From: Smittia aterrima
Lineage: Eukaryota; Arthropoda; Insecta; Diptera; Chironomidae
DNA: 64,000 nt
Direction: 5' to 3'
Assembly (NCBI GenBank): GCA_033063855.1
Contig: CP093829.1
Span: 21,917,537-21,981,536, forward strand
In this document: positions 10,800 through 25,400 of the stretch, in pieces
Layout of the letters: every line of letters begins with the position of its first letter
Position numbering within the stretch: position 1 is the stretch's first letter
Translations under genes and position numbers: made by a program
The notes under the pieces: model-generated
Told to the model about the DNA's origin: nothing
The model's database searches: none
Seen by the model: only the letters and a program-made list of their open reading frames with translations

Positions 10800-11285
10800 G
10801 AGACTGCATTAGTTGAATTAATCGGAAAGGATTTCCTCATAAATTGATTTCATTTCCTTGATTATAAACTTGTCAGCGGTTGCGAAACTCTCAATGTGCA
10901 TTTCCATCGGTTTGGACTTCGACTGCATTTTGATTGAAGTCGAGAATCTTTATTTCTGTGACATCTTCATGTTCTTCAATCAATTTTGCAAACACAACAT
11001 TTTGCATTCCTAAAATATTAACTGTGAACTTTAAACTGCTTCATGTCAGAAACGATATCTAAGTCGGAAAATCGCCCTGAAGTCCACATTGAAAGTTGGT
11101 CTTGTGCATTTTTCATCGATCATCGCCATAAGTTGTTCAAGTGACTCTAGAGATCCCCAGTAAGATGGACAGAACACGGAATCGATTTTCTTATTCGCAA
11201 GCAAAGATCTTCCAACTAACAACAATTTTAATTCAAGTTGTTGCAGCTTAGTTGCAATTTCTATTTTGAGAAAACAAATTTCCAA
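10800..11285 (-). pseudogene. Decayed LRR-BTB paralogue
   Basis: Minus-strand sequence parallels the neighbouring LRR-BTB gene. SLESLEQLMAMIDEKCTRP corresponds to SERSLQVLMQTIDQSCSKP, and after a short deletion and frame change WTSGRFSDLDIVSDMKQFKVH corresponds to the BTB start. A TAA follows at once, and later pieces (EEHEDV, FATADKF-like at about 10855-10885) lie in different frames. The DF-IYTGEV core is missing. Offset to the intact copy is about 1.24 kb, the length of the gene, so this is an ordinary tandem duplicate that has lost coding capacity. Confidence 0.7.
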
Positions 11286-14200
11286 TTAATTTTCTAATAT
11301 TTAAAGATAAGATGCTTTCGATTGAAAGTCTTTGATAACTGCCAGTTCAACTGAAGAGATTTGTAATGTGTGAACAGATACTAAGTCATCTAGTTTCTAC
11401 ACAAATCCAGCAATCCTTATAATTGTCGCTTTAACATTAATTAAAACTCTGTAGATCTTGAAATTCTCTGTCAGCTTGCAAACTCTGTTGTTCCAGTTCA
11501 CAAGGAAACAACACTAAGTGCCGTAATGTGAAAGAAAAACAATCAACTGCTCAACGTCTCTTGCTTAATAAGTGACATAATAACATTTTTTTCTCTCTCC
11601 AACTACTATCATGGAATCCAAGATAAATGCTCGAGAAAGAAAGAAAGAAGTGGAGCAAATTTTGTTTACAGAAGCAATTTACCGAATAAACAGCTTTTTT
11701 ATGAAAATTGTTATTCAAACATTGGATGCATGTGAAAGTTTCGTCGCCCTAGAGCTTTGGAAACTTTCTCATCTTTTGTGAACACTCGGTTATGATTTTT
11801 TCCTGGTAAATTGCTCTCTCTCGCACTCACTCTCGCCGGCAAGTTAGTTTGACAGCTTGCTTGTATAATCCCCTTTTCCGTTAAACGACAAAGCATTTGA
11901 TTTTAGCAGCGAGGCAGGGAAAAAGTTTATTTGAACTTCAAATTCAAAACACGAAAAAACTTTTTGTTAATAATTTCCTCTCCCTCGCGCTCTCCAAATA
12001 CTTGAACACGACATTAGAGCATTCCTTCACGTCGCCTCGCTCTGCTTTAAAATTCAATATTTTGCAATCGCTGGATTCACGAGTCAATTATTTACAAATT
12101 TAGTGATTATTTCCTCCTTTTCCGCTTCGTCTTCTGCTCACTCGTACAGCCCCAGTCGCTTTCGGCAAATGCTGTCGCTTCATTCTGTATAGACACCTCC
12201 CTCAAACTCCACACAAAAAATGCAATTTTTTAACGTCGAAAAACTGTTTGATTTTATTTTAATTTGTTTATTTAGCTGAAATTGCTGTTGTGCTTGTGTG
12301 GCTGGTAAACGAGCATTTTTGTCGAGGATTGAGGCAAAATCTGTTTGACATTATTCTGACACATGTGAATTGATGACACTGGCTGTGAAGCGAGAGTGGA
12401 AAAATCGATTGATCTATTCTCCATAGAACTTGATGAAGCACCCACAAGACACGCTCGACATCGTCGAAAAAAAAAATCTGTTTTTTGTTTGCTTTCGTTA
12501 TTTTCGAAGAGTCAATATTTAAGCAAAGATTATTGATTGGGTGTTAACTGTGCTTTGCTTTTGCTTTTTTCCAGCTCACATGGAGTTTACGCTTGAAGAT
12601 TGAACCACCCTTACCGATTAAATCCCAAAATCCCCGCCGCACTCGCTCGACAACATAAAATACTTGAAAAATCATTATTCCCTTGAACCGAAAATTAAAC
12701 AAGTTTTTTCCCTCCACGAGAGTCTTCGAGTCTTTTATGATCCCGCTCGATGGTGCTTATTTCACATTATGTGAAGGCAATAAATGTGGTTCATGAGAAT
12801 ATCCCTTCAAACACTCTCTGTCTCTCTTGAAGACAATTGAAATGCTCTTGATCCGAATCAGCATTCATTCGTTGTCTTGTTTGTGTCTTGAACTCTCTCA
12901 ATTCATTCACCACCCTCACACTCATCGCCTTCTATGCATTGTTTGCATCATAAAGTTTTTTTTTATTACTTTCGTCTTTAAACTTACTCAACATGACCTT
13001 CTGGCGTCTTTAAAATTCAATTAGGACATTTCAATGAAAGCCAAACGAGTCAACTTTTACCGTTTTCATCAACAACTCGTTCGTCAATTATGGAATCACA
13101 AAGAGTGAAGAGTGAATGACCAATAGACTCACTCTCTGTTAGTACTTAAAAGGACGCGTCGGAGAATGAAGTTGCATCATAAAACTGCCATTTACTGTCA
13201 ACTAACGACTGAGATAGCACCAGAAGCGAGAGCCTGAACATTCTAATAAATTTTTATTAAAAAATATTGCTTTGGAGTGGCGGAAGCTGTTTGCTCATCA
13301 GCAAAAATTTTGTGCTCTTGATGTATAAGGAGACTTGACGTTGACTGAAAGCTAAAATATGGCTAAAGTGAAGGCGAATGAAGCAAGGCGAGAGAGTGAG
13401 ATGGAACATGGAAAATGAAGCAAGAAGGGAAAAGTCATAAAAGTCATTCAAGATGTTGCTGTTTGGCTTCGTCTTCCTTCCATATCTTGCTTCAGCAATG
13501 AGTAAGATGATATTTTAATGAGGAGGAGATTTTCTAATGGCACACACAAGATTTTCCAATTTTCCTTGCTTCCTTCCGCCACCAAGCGCCCTCTCACACC
13601 ATCGACCTTCGTCACTCAATCTCTCCCTCGAGTTGAAATTTCTTTTAAAGTGTCTGCTTTCGTCTGCGACTATGTAGATGATTGGTGACGAGGGACTAAG
13701 CATACTAAACGCGGCGGATAATCTGGGAAAGTGAGAAAGGGAGTAAAGCTCTTGAATCTTTACTTTTGATTTAACAAAACTCTTTGCGCAATTGCTAAGC
13801 TTTCTTGATTGCAATTTGTTTCGAGCTCCATTGCATTATCGTCGCTTGGGAACGACAACGATTATCTTCTGTTAGATGAAACGATGCAATAATTTTCTAA
13901 TAAATCAATCGACGGAGATTCGCTTACAATTACTCATTCCACGAAGATGCTTGCCCTTGTGTTCTCTTATTTCATCTGTAATCAGATGTCGTCGTCGTTC
14001 GTCGAAATGAAAATTGCGGGACGTCACTCATCGCATTCCCTCGAGTAGCGAAAATCACGATAAACGATTGCTTTGAAGCGACATGGCAATTTAAAATGTT
14101 TTAAAGCGGAAAGATGCTGCAAACACTTTTCTCGCTTTCTTCTTTAGATTCTTCGACGATAGCACATTAGCGAGAAATTAAATTATCGTTTCGCCCGCTT

Positions 14201-16436
14201 ACTTCTCTTGGTCTACAACCTCGTCTCGTTTCTAAAGAAAATTGTGTAATAATTTGTCGCGTGCTTTCAGATGCCCCGACAGAAGAAGCTTCCATGACTG
14301 AAATGAGTTTAATAAACGTGCAATCCAACTTCATGGCATTAAGTAAGTAAGAGAGCTTAGCCGAGGGAAGAAAATTAATATGTTTCTGTCACAATGAAAC
14401 TGCTTCTCTTGCCACTTTTGTTTGAATTGAGTGACAAAGTCAGAGTCCGAGACATTGTTTTAATTCATTAGTGTTCAGACGGACAGGCCCTAAGCGAATG
14501 AAGTAGATGGACAAAAGCACAAGAGAAGAACTTGCTTTTTATTTAGTTTATGCGTGAGGCAATTGACGTAAGTAGCAACCACAAAAAAACGTCTCTGACG
14601 AGTTTCATTTTTCTTGCTGATCAACTTTATTGCAATTAACATCGAGACGATAAATAAAACTTTGATTTCGGAATAAACTTGTCGCTGATTTTTTTTGTTT
14701 TGTCCGAAACGAGTAAGAAGACGAAAATGTTGTTTGATGGAGTAATATTCGTTCGCGCCGAAAATGTTGAATCAAAACAGAAAAGAGAAGAAAGAGTAAA
14801 CCAAGCCATGTCGGGAGAGTTCGGTGGACCATCGATGGTCAATCGTTTTACCTTCACATGGGACGTGAGAAGCCTTGTATAGCATAAAACTAGATTTGTC
14901 GCCGCAGACACCACAAAGAGCGAGTAAAGAAGACACAACTCTAGCCAGAGCGTAAAAGCAACTCAACAAAAGCTGCTGCAGTATTTGAATAAAATATCAA
15001 TTTAAAGTCGAGAGCGGAGCTTTATTAAATCAGCGAATTGTTTAATTCAGTTGCTTTTAAACCGTAAACGCGACAAGATCGAGTGACACACAAGTCGTTA
15101 GGGTTGGCAACGTTGAAACAAAATTGTGCATTTCTCACTTTCGTATTCATAAACGTGAGTTGATGCATAAAACAATAAAGAAGAACTTTAGAAGCGCGAC
15201 GAAAAAGACAATGTCGGGGGAAGAGGGAAGGAGCAGGAGGAAAATAAGTTGCATAAAAATATTAGACTGTGCATAAGAAGTTCTTAGTTCATTTTCCGCA
15301 TAATAAACTTGATAATTTTCCAGTGCTTTAGTGAGTTATCTCTCTCGAGCTGAATTATCTGCTGCATGTGTAAAAATGTGGAATAAAGTTATTATGAGTG
15401 GAGTTTCTCGAGCAATAAATCACTCGTCGCCTCCCTCAGCTTCTTCCCGAGCTCAGCCCGGAGCGAGTGAGAGAAATAGTCGAAAAAAATTGCATATTTT
15501 TAAAAACGAATTAATTCAATAATAAATTTCAGTGGAATTAGCAGAAAAAAGCGCTCACCGATGAGAGACGGAGAGAAGAAATAAAACGCATTTGCTAGCA
15601 GAAATATGTTGCTCATGAAACAAATAAATTTATTAAATGTGCTACAGTGACAACTCTGTTAAAGTTCGATGATAAATTGGCGCGATTATTTATTGAGTGT
15701 CAGCTAGGCTCGCTGCCACTGTAGCGCTTTTCGAATTCTTTTATTGTTGTGGTGGCAGAAATTCTTCGCTTTTGAATTATTATAATTTTTTTTCGGTCGC
15801 TTCTTCGTTTCTCTTTCTCTCTCTCTCGCTCTGATTACACTAGCTCGACCGTCGGCTAGCATAAAATTAATTAATTTTTTTAATGATTAAGCAATTTTAA
15901 TTAATTTACAACTCTCCTCCAGTGCTTAAGTACGATTTCGTGCCCGGTCGAGTGTCAGTTGGTCGAATATGTCACCCGAACAGCGAAGTGACATTACGTG
16001 TCAGTGTTGAGCTTCTTCCCTAACCACGACAAAGCAAATAAACAAAGAGATTTGCTTTTTGTTTGTCACGCGGAAATTTATTTGCGTCAAATAAGTTTTG
16101 TAATTTTGTCATAAATTTCCTTCACGTCTACAGAGGAATCGAATCGACCAGGACGAAAAAAAGAAACCAAAATCACAGCGAAAGAAAAACTTGCGGAAAA
16201 AACGAGAAGACAAGAGAGAAAAATCTTCAAGATTTGATGTCGAATAATATAAACGTCGAGTGAAGAGGACGAAAAGAAAAAAAGAATTTTGCTGGAATTT
16301 TCCCGAAGAATTTGCGAGAGAGCAATTTGTAAGCTCTTGCTTCGCTTTTTGTGTGTGCAATCAAATAAAAAGTGCTTTGTAAGCAGAAGAGCTCGCATAA
16401 CAATATAAATATAACAAGCACTCTGTGGATTAAGAC
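11286..16436. other. Noncoding stretch upstream of the dehydrogenase gene
   Basis: The first few hundred bases may hold further unrecognisable remains of the LRR-BTB copy. The rest is AT-rich DNA with pyrimidine tracts and no assignable exon. The last ~480 bases should contain the dehydrogenase promoter and leader. Confidence 0.4.
15955..16005 (+). promoter_or_regulatory. Candidate initiators for the dehydrogenase gene
   Basis: Two TCAGT initiator matches, 15955-15959 and 16001-16005, lie about 430-480 bp upstream of the ATG at 16437. No TATA box is obvious at the right spacing. Position and motif only. Confidence 0.22.
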
Positions 16437-19400
16437 ATGGCGCAAGAGGGAAGCATGGTGGTGCTAATCACAGGTAAGGATGACATTTCACAAAAGTTTT
16501 CTGTTTCTTTTTTTTGCGTCGCACCTCACGAAGACGAGCGAGCGCCGAAAAAAATGTTTTAGGTGAATCACAAAAGACGTGAAGATTGCGGCAAACCAGT
16601 TTCTGTAACGAAATTGGTTTATTGACATTGATATTCGAATGGAATCGCGAAGCTCCTCAAGGGAGTTTCCCCCTTTTTTTTCGCGATTGTAAAATGAGAT
16701 GATGTTTTGTTTTCGCAGACAGACATCGCGAAACTCCTTTCGAGTTCTGCATAAACTCTATTTTCACGGTTTAATGTTTCACTTAACTTGCTTTGCTTCT
16801 AAATATTTTCGTTCTCTTCGAAATTTAGCTCGAAATGCCTTGAGGATTGAATAGTTGTTCGATTAGTAACTTGATAGCTTGCGTAATATCTTTTGTAAAG
16901 TGAACTCACAAAGCAAGTTCGACGAGATTCGAGAAACGAAAGCTTTTCCTTGACCGAAAGTTTAATTAGAGTCGAGTTGTTTCTCAAACATAAACTAACA
17001 AAAAAAAACTTTCCGGTTTCTCGTGACGCAATCACCGAACGTTTCCAACGACAACTTATTGCCAAAACCAGCTTCCTTCCTTCTGTGTGAGAGGAAAAAT
17101 CTTTTCCTTGACAAGGAAAATTTTCATTTTGCACTGAGGTTTTGTTTGCGTTGAAAGATTCTCCTCTTCATTCAATTTAATTAATTTTTTTTTTCGCATG
17201 ACTCGCAGAATTCATTCGCTTTTTGTCTTCGCCCGGTGAAACATTCCTCTCGGCTTCTCCTTCGAAGTGAAAACTTTCCTCAGTCAGACGTTTTTTCACT
17301 CTTCGCCATTAATTAAAATTAATTTCAATGGAATCTTTTAGGAGCTCGAGTATGCGCGCGTGTCTATCGCTGTAAAGCTATAAACCTTTAAGTGAGTTTG
17401 TTTCTTGCCATCGATACTTTCGGATTGCGTGTGCCAAAGGGGGCACTCAGCACTCGGGCGATTGTAAAAAAGATTACTTTTATAGCTGTTTTAATGTTGT
17501 TCGAGACTTTCTTCTGCTGTGTTTAATGAGAAGTGATCTGATCGTAATATGTATCGGGAAGAAAGCGTGGGCAAGATGAGGAAATGAAAGCAATATTTCT
17601 CCTTAAGCGTCTCACGGACTGATAAGGAAGAAACTCGACAAATGAAAAATGAACTGGGCGGGTAAGGAAAAAGTTTAAGTTGTTGATGACCGATGAAAGA
17701 TAAACACATGAAAATCAATCAAGTGATTCATCCATTCGCCCTGCGTTTCACTACTTACACAGATAACAGAAGAATAAAACGAATTATCAGGAAGCGAGCA
17801 GTAAAATTTAGTTTCTTTTCCGTTTTAATGAGCTTTCATTTATTATCAGATGAGGGAGAGTGAGTTGAGTTTAAGTGGGAGAGGAGATTGGTTGACTTGA
17901 AATCGGTTCGATGGCAGGCTGTTCGAGCTTGTGGCGGAAGAAGGGAAGGAAATAATTACAATCGGTCCTAAAATCCGAGAGTGCATTTACTCAATTGAAG
18001 AATGAAGGAGAAGGAGAAGAGATTGTCATTGAATGAATGCGAGGACAAAGAACGAATGAAGTTGTAGATTTAACCGCAAAATGTTTTAATTGAAAATCCC
18101 TCTCCAATTCCATTCGCCCACTTCTCATCGCTTTTGTCGCTTTTCATCATGTTGCGAACGAAGTAAAGCAGATTACTATTGTCTCCGCACTCGGAGAGCT
18201 GGCACAGTTGTTTCGAAGCGAATCATTTCCAGTTGATGGCTCAATGATCCATTAAACAAAAGGAATCCACCGTCAAATGCAGAGAATGATTCAATTTGAA
18301 ACTTTTTGTGTCGAATGCCACTTGGAAGCTTACGAAGAGGATGGGAAGCTACTGCAGTCTCGTCTGCATTGGCAAATTTATTAAATCGTGAATTCTTGAT
18401 AATGTTCAATGTGAGGTCATGAGGTTAATTGAGTCAGCTTCACTGATGTCGCCTTTCTTCCATGTTATGTGCCATTAAAAGCACGACACTGTGGAACATT
18501 TTTAATGCCTTCGAATTGGTTATTTATGAGTCTCTATCTCTCCTTCACTCGCTACTCTATAGCTCTACAACCACCTCATCATCTGCTCGACTACTCCGAG
18601 CTGTCGTTCGATGTGATTTTTTATGTCTCCCATGTGAAATTAATTTATTTTTTTAAAAAAGCTTCATTTTGACACGTTGATTGAAAATATGCAAAAAACA
18701 AGCGAGACGAGACGACAGAGTGGACATATGAATGCGATAGTCGAGTCAGTTGTCAGATGAATGAAGGGATCGATTGGTAGAACAGATTGAACATGAGACA
18801 TTGTGATGTTCCACGGTTGACGACGACGCTTCATTTCTCTCGACTCGAGTGTGTAAAATCACGTCGATCCATCAGTGGCACTCTTGAAGCAATCTTTGTC
18901 TGCATCGACGACAGATTTATGTCAATTGGTGGCTGGTTGGTCAAGCAATCAAGAGACAGAGAGAGAGAAAGAGGAGACTCTTGATTATAGATTCCATCCT
19001 CAGCATAAACTTTATTTATTGCTTTCATTATCGAGCTCCGTTTGATGAAGTTTCGTTAATTACCGTCGTGTGTCTCTGCACGTGTATCACTTCTCCCACT
19101 CCTGTCGACAGTGGTCTTTAATTAAATTTCCCAACGATCCATAAAAGGTGGAAGGGAAGAAGCAGAATTGATAAGAAATTTATTTACGGGAAAGTTTCAA
19201 TTTCACAAATTGCGTAGAGCAAACGAGCCAGCGAGCGAGCGTCTTAATAACATTCGAGCGAAAACGAAACGAAACACAAATAATCCTCGCACATAGGAGC
19301 GAAAAACTTTTTCCATCTCGACTTCTCCAAGCCCTTTAACACGAAAGCTTCTGTGTCTTTAATTTAATTGCCTTTCGGGTTCGGTTAAGCTCGCTACTGG

Positions 19401-22400
19401 GTTCGTAGACTCTTCGCAAACATGAACTTATGAAAGTAATCTTTGATCTTTTGAAATTATCAAATAATGGCACGTCTCACACTCCATTTACCGCGGGGGC
19501 CAGTCGAAGGACTTTAATTATTTTAAACTGATCTTTGACTTCCCACCTTCTCTCTCTCGGACGGCTCTCAGGTGAATTCCTTGAAATCTTAACGGTCTAA
19601 TTATACTGACTGAAATGTGAATTGTCTGGCAATTTAGACAGTTTTTGTTCCGAAATTCAGCAGAGACTTCGAGAAGAGGAAAGAATGGAAACACAAATTC
19701 TTTGCTATCGAATTGATGAAATCCCTTAGGACCAGTTAAGGACTCTTCTTGCCTTTCTCCGTCCGTCCCTACATTATTGAGAAGCGGTAACGGCAGCACA
19801 AAAAAAAAATGCGACGGTCGAGAAGAAAAAGAAATTGAGAAGAGATTTTCCTCTTAGCCGTTCCGGTCCGCAATTAAATACAACGCAAGTAAAATGCGAT
19901 GGTGGACGAGAGAGGAAGGAAAATGAGGCCAGCGAAACCTCAAGCCTTGAACTCCTCGTTTAACAAATTAAAAATTTATTGTTGAATGGAAGAGAAAGAA
20001 AAAACTCATTCTCAATTAACCAAATAAGATTCAGGAAGAAAAGCGGGACGGAAAAACATTGTCGAGAGATTTCCAAGTTGCCAGGAATGTCGAGCCAACG
20101 AGATTCGCCTCGTTTGGCTCAATTTGATTTCAGTGAACGAGAAAGCAGCCGAGAACACAAAATCAAAAGCTAAGATGGAATTTACGGAGGAATGTCTGAA
20201 AAATCTTTCGAGATTTCTCGTCTTTCACTCTCTTCTCGGCTTCGACTTGATTAAGGCTTTATGCAAAGCTCTTTGTTGTCTATTAAGCTCGAATTCTTCT
20301 CGTTCTGTTTCGGTCATTGAGCGAGCAATCCCCTGCGGCATCCCTGCAACGACACGGCGAGAAAATACCACAAAGAAGAAAAGATACTTGACTAGATTTA
20401 ATGATTATGGCTGTTGTACATCAGTGAACGTCTTACCAACTTAAATTAGTGGCTTCGCTCCTAGAGCTTGCGAATAATTGAGAGCTTTTTAATTGCCTAA
20501 TTGAAATTTATTATGATCAACTTCTCAGACGGGAAATGCCTTTTTCCTCTCGTTCTCTGTGCTTCGAAGGCGCTTGAAATCGATCGTAACTAACAGTTGA
20601 ATTTATGAAGTTGTTTTCCTGGCTTCGAATGAAGTATCAGCGATTTCTCTATCTAGACATTAAGTTGTATTGACTTTCAAGCTTTCCTCTAATTGATTAA
20701 AGTCTCTTTGAAGAATTCAAGGCAAAAAAAAAAGAATTGAAGCTTCGAAGTAAAACTAAATCTCCGTTGTTTGTTCACTCTTTACTGAATCAGCATGTTC
20801 TTCATCCCTTAACTGACTTGGTAAGACGTAAGTCGAGTATGAACGGAGAGATTATTTTCCTCAGACGCTTTCGAGGCGAATCGCTGAAAGAGTGTCTGGC
20901 GGCGAAAAAAAAAACGAAAGAAACAGCTAAGAGATTAAAATTGAGATGGAAATGTCTTATCTCTTGTATGTTCTGTTGCTTCTGCCACCACCCGAATGAT
21001 GAAGAAAGAAGTTAAATTACAGTTGAACGGGGAAGAAAGAAAGAGAGCGAGCGAGAGAGAGGGAAAGATTAATTTATTTAAGGCAAAGAGCTGTGCAAAC
21101 AGATTTTTCCAAATAAACATTTCAATGAATAAAGTTTTTCATTTTGCCGCTCGGTAAAGTAGTCGTCGCTTTCACAGAATCAACCTCTTTCTCGTCGTTC
21201 ATAACCTCTTTCTCCTTTAGCTCTGTTGACTGCAATATTAGTTTCCTCGTTTGACTTTTCACTGGGAAAGTTTCCTTATAACGACGCAATGTCATCAAAA
21301 TCTTGTCGCAAACATCAAAAGTCGCTCGAGACGGAAAAATACTTTTAGAGATTTCACCAGCTCGCTGTCGAAAATCATTTACAGTGGAATAGAATTCCGA
21401 ATGTTTATGTGCGTGTGCAAATGTTTGCCGTTACACATTTTGCCATCACAACAAAATTCCAGCAAAGCACCAATCCCCATACATAATCAATAAAAATAAT
21501 GCTACAAGCCGCAGTCGATGGTCGAAATCCGGTGGAAAGCTCTCGTTAGAGTGTCTCTCTCACAACGACGATTGGCACTTGTTTCCATCGAGCAGCGAGA
21601 TTGTCTATTACACAAAAAAAATTTGTTTGGGGATGATGGGATTTCCATGAGTATGTGGATCGGATCGAGGGGGAGAGAGAGAGGAAAGTGAACGAACGAA
21701 CACGCCATCGAAATGTGAAGAAGCAGCAACAGCAGCACCAAGGCAGCTATCATAATAGATATCACAAAAAATCAGTATTAGATATTGATTTCCATCCAAG
21801 TCACTCTCCCTCTCGCTCCTTGAAGTTGTTGTTTCGCTATTATCAATAAAAATTATGATATAAATTCCATTCGACGCTCTACCGTGTGTAGATACATGTG
21901 TAGTCAGTCTGCCATGGGGAGTAGAAGAAAACATTTCATAAAAATCTCTCGAATGATTTCTGTTTGTTGTTGCTGTTGCTGCCTTTGGGCTGTTCGAGAA
22001 GGAAAGCGAGTCGAGTGCAGGAACAAAGTGAAATGTCCTACGGGGCTCAAGATGGTGTTTGAAAATCATATTTTATTTCTTTTGCTTCCTCTCTCCCTCT
22101 TCTTCGGTGTGTCGTGTCATAAGGAATGTGCTTTATCTGTGACCGGGAGGGGCAAACAAGCAAAGTTATTGTCAGTGGTGGTGGCAAACTGTCACTTTCT
22201 TTCTTCTTTCTCTCTCTCTCGCCTTTCTCATTCTCGCACCGTTACCGAGTCAAGGGAAATAAATCAAACGATGAGTTTGACAACGTAATCGCAAAAGCCA
22301 CGAAAGCTGCCCATTTCAATAATTAAAATTTCATTGAAAATTAATTTTATGGAAGTGAAAGAAATTAATTTTTTCGCGCGATGTTCACCCATTAATTCGA

Positions 22401-25400
22401 TGCCGTATAAATGAATCAACGTTTCACATTTTTTTTCCGCTCTCAACCGCCAACAACACAACAACGCCCGTCCCCGAAAACACGAATAATTTTTCCTCCG
22501 ACATAATAAATCGTCATTGTCGATATAAACAATAGCCGACTACACCAGTAAAAAAATGATTATGATATGATTATAGGGATGATAAATATAAAATAATATC
22601 GGGAGGGCGAAGCTTTGTGGGCTCGAGAATATGAGTCGATGAGGATTACTGTGAACGGCCGAAAAAATATGAAAATTAATGCTCCATTCGCTCGCTGCTT
22701 TTTTTTTCGTCCAGCGAGCTCTGATCCCATATCATTCATGTTAATTCATGTTTATTCATTTCGTCATCATGAATTGCAAAATATCAAACTCTGGATGCTG
22801 TCCACTTGGAATAATTAATTATTTCGCGGATACGCTTCGTGTGTGTTGAATAATATCATCGTCGACTCACACCTCTTGCGTTTCCGTAATTTTTAACTTT
22901 AAATCTCGAGTCGCCCAACCCGAAATCTCATCAACGAAAGAAGCGGCGACTGTTTATCGAGCTTTATAATCAACCTTTCTGTTAGCATAGATAAAGCCAA
23001 ACACGACAAGCTCCCAGAGCGAGCAAGCAAGCGAGGGGAGAGGAGAGTAAAGTTTAATTTGTATTTAATTAAATCAAAATCTTGATAAACATTTCCCCAT
23101 GATCACGAGGGCGAAAGCTTTCTTTCTTCTTGACTTTGAACCCGCTTAGTCCCTGTTAAATGGAAAATAAATCCGTTTGATTATTTTATTTAATTGAAAT
23201 TGAAAAACGCGCGCTCACCCTCCATGGAAAAATCACAATTTTTGAAGATTGGACGGATTAAATGCCACAGTCGCTCGACTGAAATCCCCCGCACAATGAT
23301 ATGGCCATTCATCTGACAGTTTTAATATTTATTCAGTTCCATAAAAGTATAGTTTATGTCACATTTAACAATATCAACTCGAGTCTCTGTCCGCATATAG
23401 AGCGAGTGAGCGAGATCGACCGAAGCTTTCGGTAAAACCTTTTCACATTTAAAAAAAAATCCAATTTAAATCAAATTAATTTTTGCACAGATAATTGGAA
23501 TTATGAACGAGAGGGAGAGAGGGGAAGGGGCAGAGGTACTGTCACTGTCGCATTGAAACGACTGCCAAGAAATTAGTCGCCGCATAGATTGTAACTTCTA
23601 ATTAAAATCTTCGTTGGTCGATAGTATGTCGAGCAGAAGCGCAAATACGAATAAGTCAACAACTTTTTTTCCTTCCTCTCTCTCTTGAGATCTCGCTTGG
23701 GATCCTCATTCGTTCTCCTTCAGGTGAAGACGAAGCAGAAAGAAAACTTCATCTGCTGGTCTTTTTCCTCTGACATTTTTCTTCTTTATGTTTGTATTTA
23801 ATTTTGCGAAAGTAAACCAATTAAAATCTTCTGCCAATGAGACACTCAACCGTTCATTTCACATCCCTGAGTTGAGATGCCATTTGTTTTGTCGTTCGTT
23901 TGCTCCCTCCCGAACGATTCAGACGAGTGGTGTGTGAAATTCGACAATCGCTGTGAGAGGTTTGGGGCATGAAACCTCCATAAAACGGAAATCAATTAAT
24001 TTTTTGTTCTATTTCCTCACTACTGGCGTTGGAGCATTTGAGCATTTGGGGATTGAACGGGCGAACAAAACGAGAACAGAAAAAAAATGAAGTTGTAAGG
24101 TGGACGTTTGGGGAAGTGGCTCTCACTCTTCGGGGTCTTCAATCTCATTAAAAATCCAATAAACTCGTAGATCGTCCACTCGAAGCTAAGCCATTTATAC
24201 GTTTGGACACACTGAAGTGAAAGGACATAAAATTGAAAATTAAACAATTGGCTTCCGTCGTTGGTTCGATGTGAAGGTTGCTGGAACAAGAGTTAAAGCC
24301 GCAAAGTCGCATTAAAGTTATCGGTGTCGCAATCTCGCAATATTTCTTACATTTCGTGAAGGAGGACGTTATCATTAATGTCTTTCGGTCGCTGTCGTCG
24401 TTGTCGTGTGGTGGCGACCAAGGTTTACTTATCAATTAGGCTCGCATGCACAAAAATGATTTCGAGACTCGAACAAGCAAAAGAAAAGGAAAATTAATGA
24501 ACATTTTTCTTTTCTGTTTCTCCCTTTAGGTGGCAGTGGATTTCTAGGCCAGCATATCGTTCGACTGATTGAAGAGCGTGATCCAACGGTGAAGGAAATT
24601 CGTATCGTGGACTTGCAACCATACGAAAATCGATTAAGTAAATATCAAGAAGAGTTAGTGAGTGAGAGAGAGAGAGCGAGAAAGTGAAGGCGGCGAAAAA
24701 ATACACAAAGCGCAAAACAAAACACGAGAGAAATTAATTTCCAACCCAATTCCGAGGCATCTTTCTTGTTTTGTTTACTTTTTTCCTTTTACCGCTGTTG
24801 GCGTTGTTTATTTTTTTCCTCCAACTTTCGTCTCCCTCTTCTTCCTGCTTTTAGTGTCTGTTAACTTAATTAACGCAATTTTTATTATTTGATTAGGACA
24901 TAGCGAGCATAAAAAGTTAGTATCAATTGTGGGGGATATTTGCGAGCCGGCGAGCATCGAACATGCATTTGATGGGGTCGATTGTGTATTCCACTGTGCT
25001 GCCTACATTAATTTTCAATATCCACCGAATTTCGATGAATTAGAACGTGTTAATGTGAAGGGTAATTTGTTATATTCTGTATTAATGGCCTCTCTGTGTT
25101 GCGAGCCAGACTAAGAGCGATTGGGCATTGTTTCAATCAATGAGAGTATGAGATGAGGGCAAGCGATGTGTAATGAATTTTTTTTCATCCATCAATCTAT
25201 CCATACACATCCATCAATTGCTCTCGATTGTTCCAGTGAGCTGTGCAGAATTTTTAGCTAGAAAATCATTAAAATGTAAAATTGCAAAAGTTTCTCTTCG
25301 TCCAGCTGTTTGCAGAAACATGAACAGCGGGACTGAAGCCTTCACATATGCCATCATCAATTTTATTTATAATTAACCATGTTTATGGACCAGTTTTATG

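Noticed and set aside
21608..22069. Open frame of about 153 codons on the minus strand inside the dehydrogenase intron
   Set aside because: No domain, no splice partners, lies in stop-poor pyrimidine-rich DNA, overlaps another open frame on the opposite strand.
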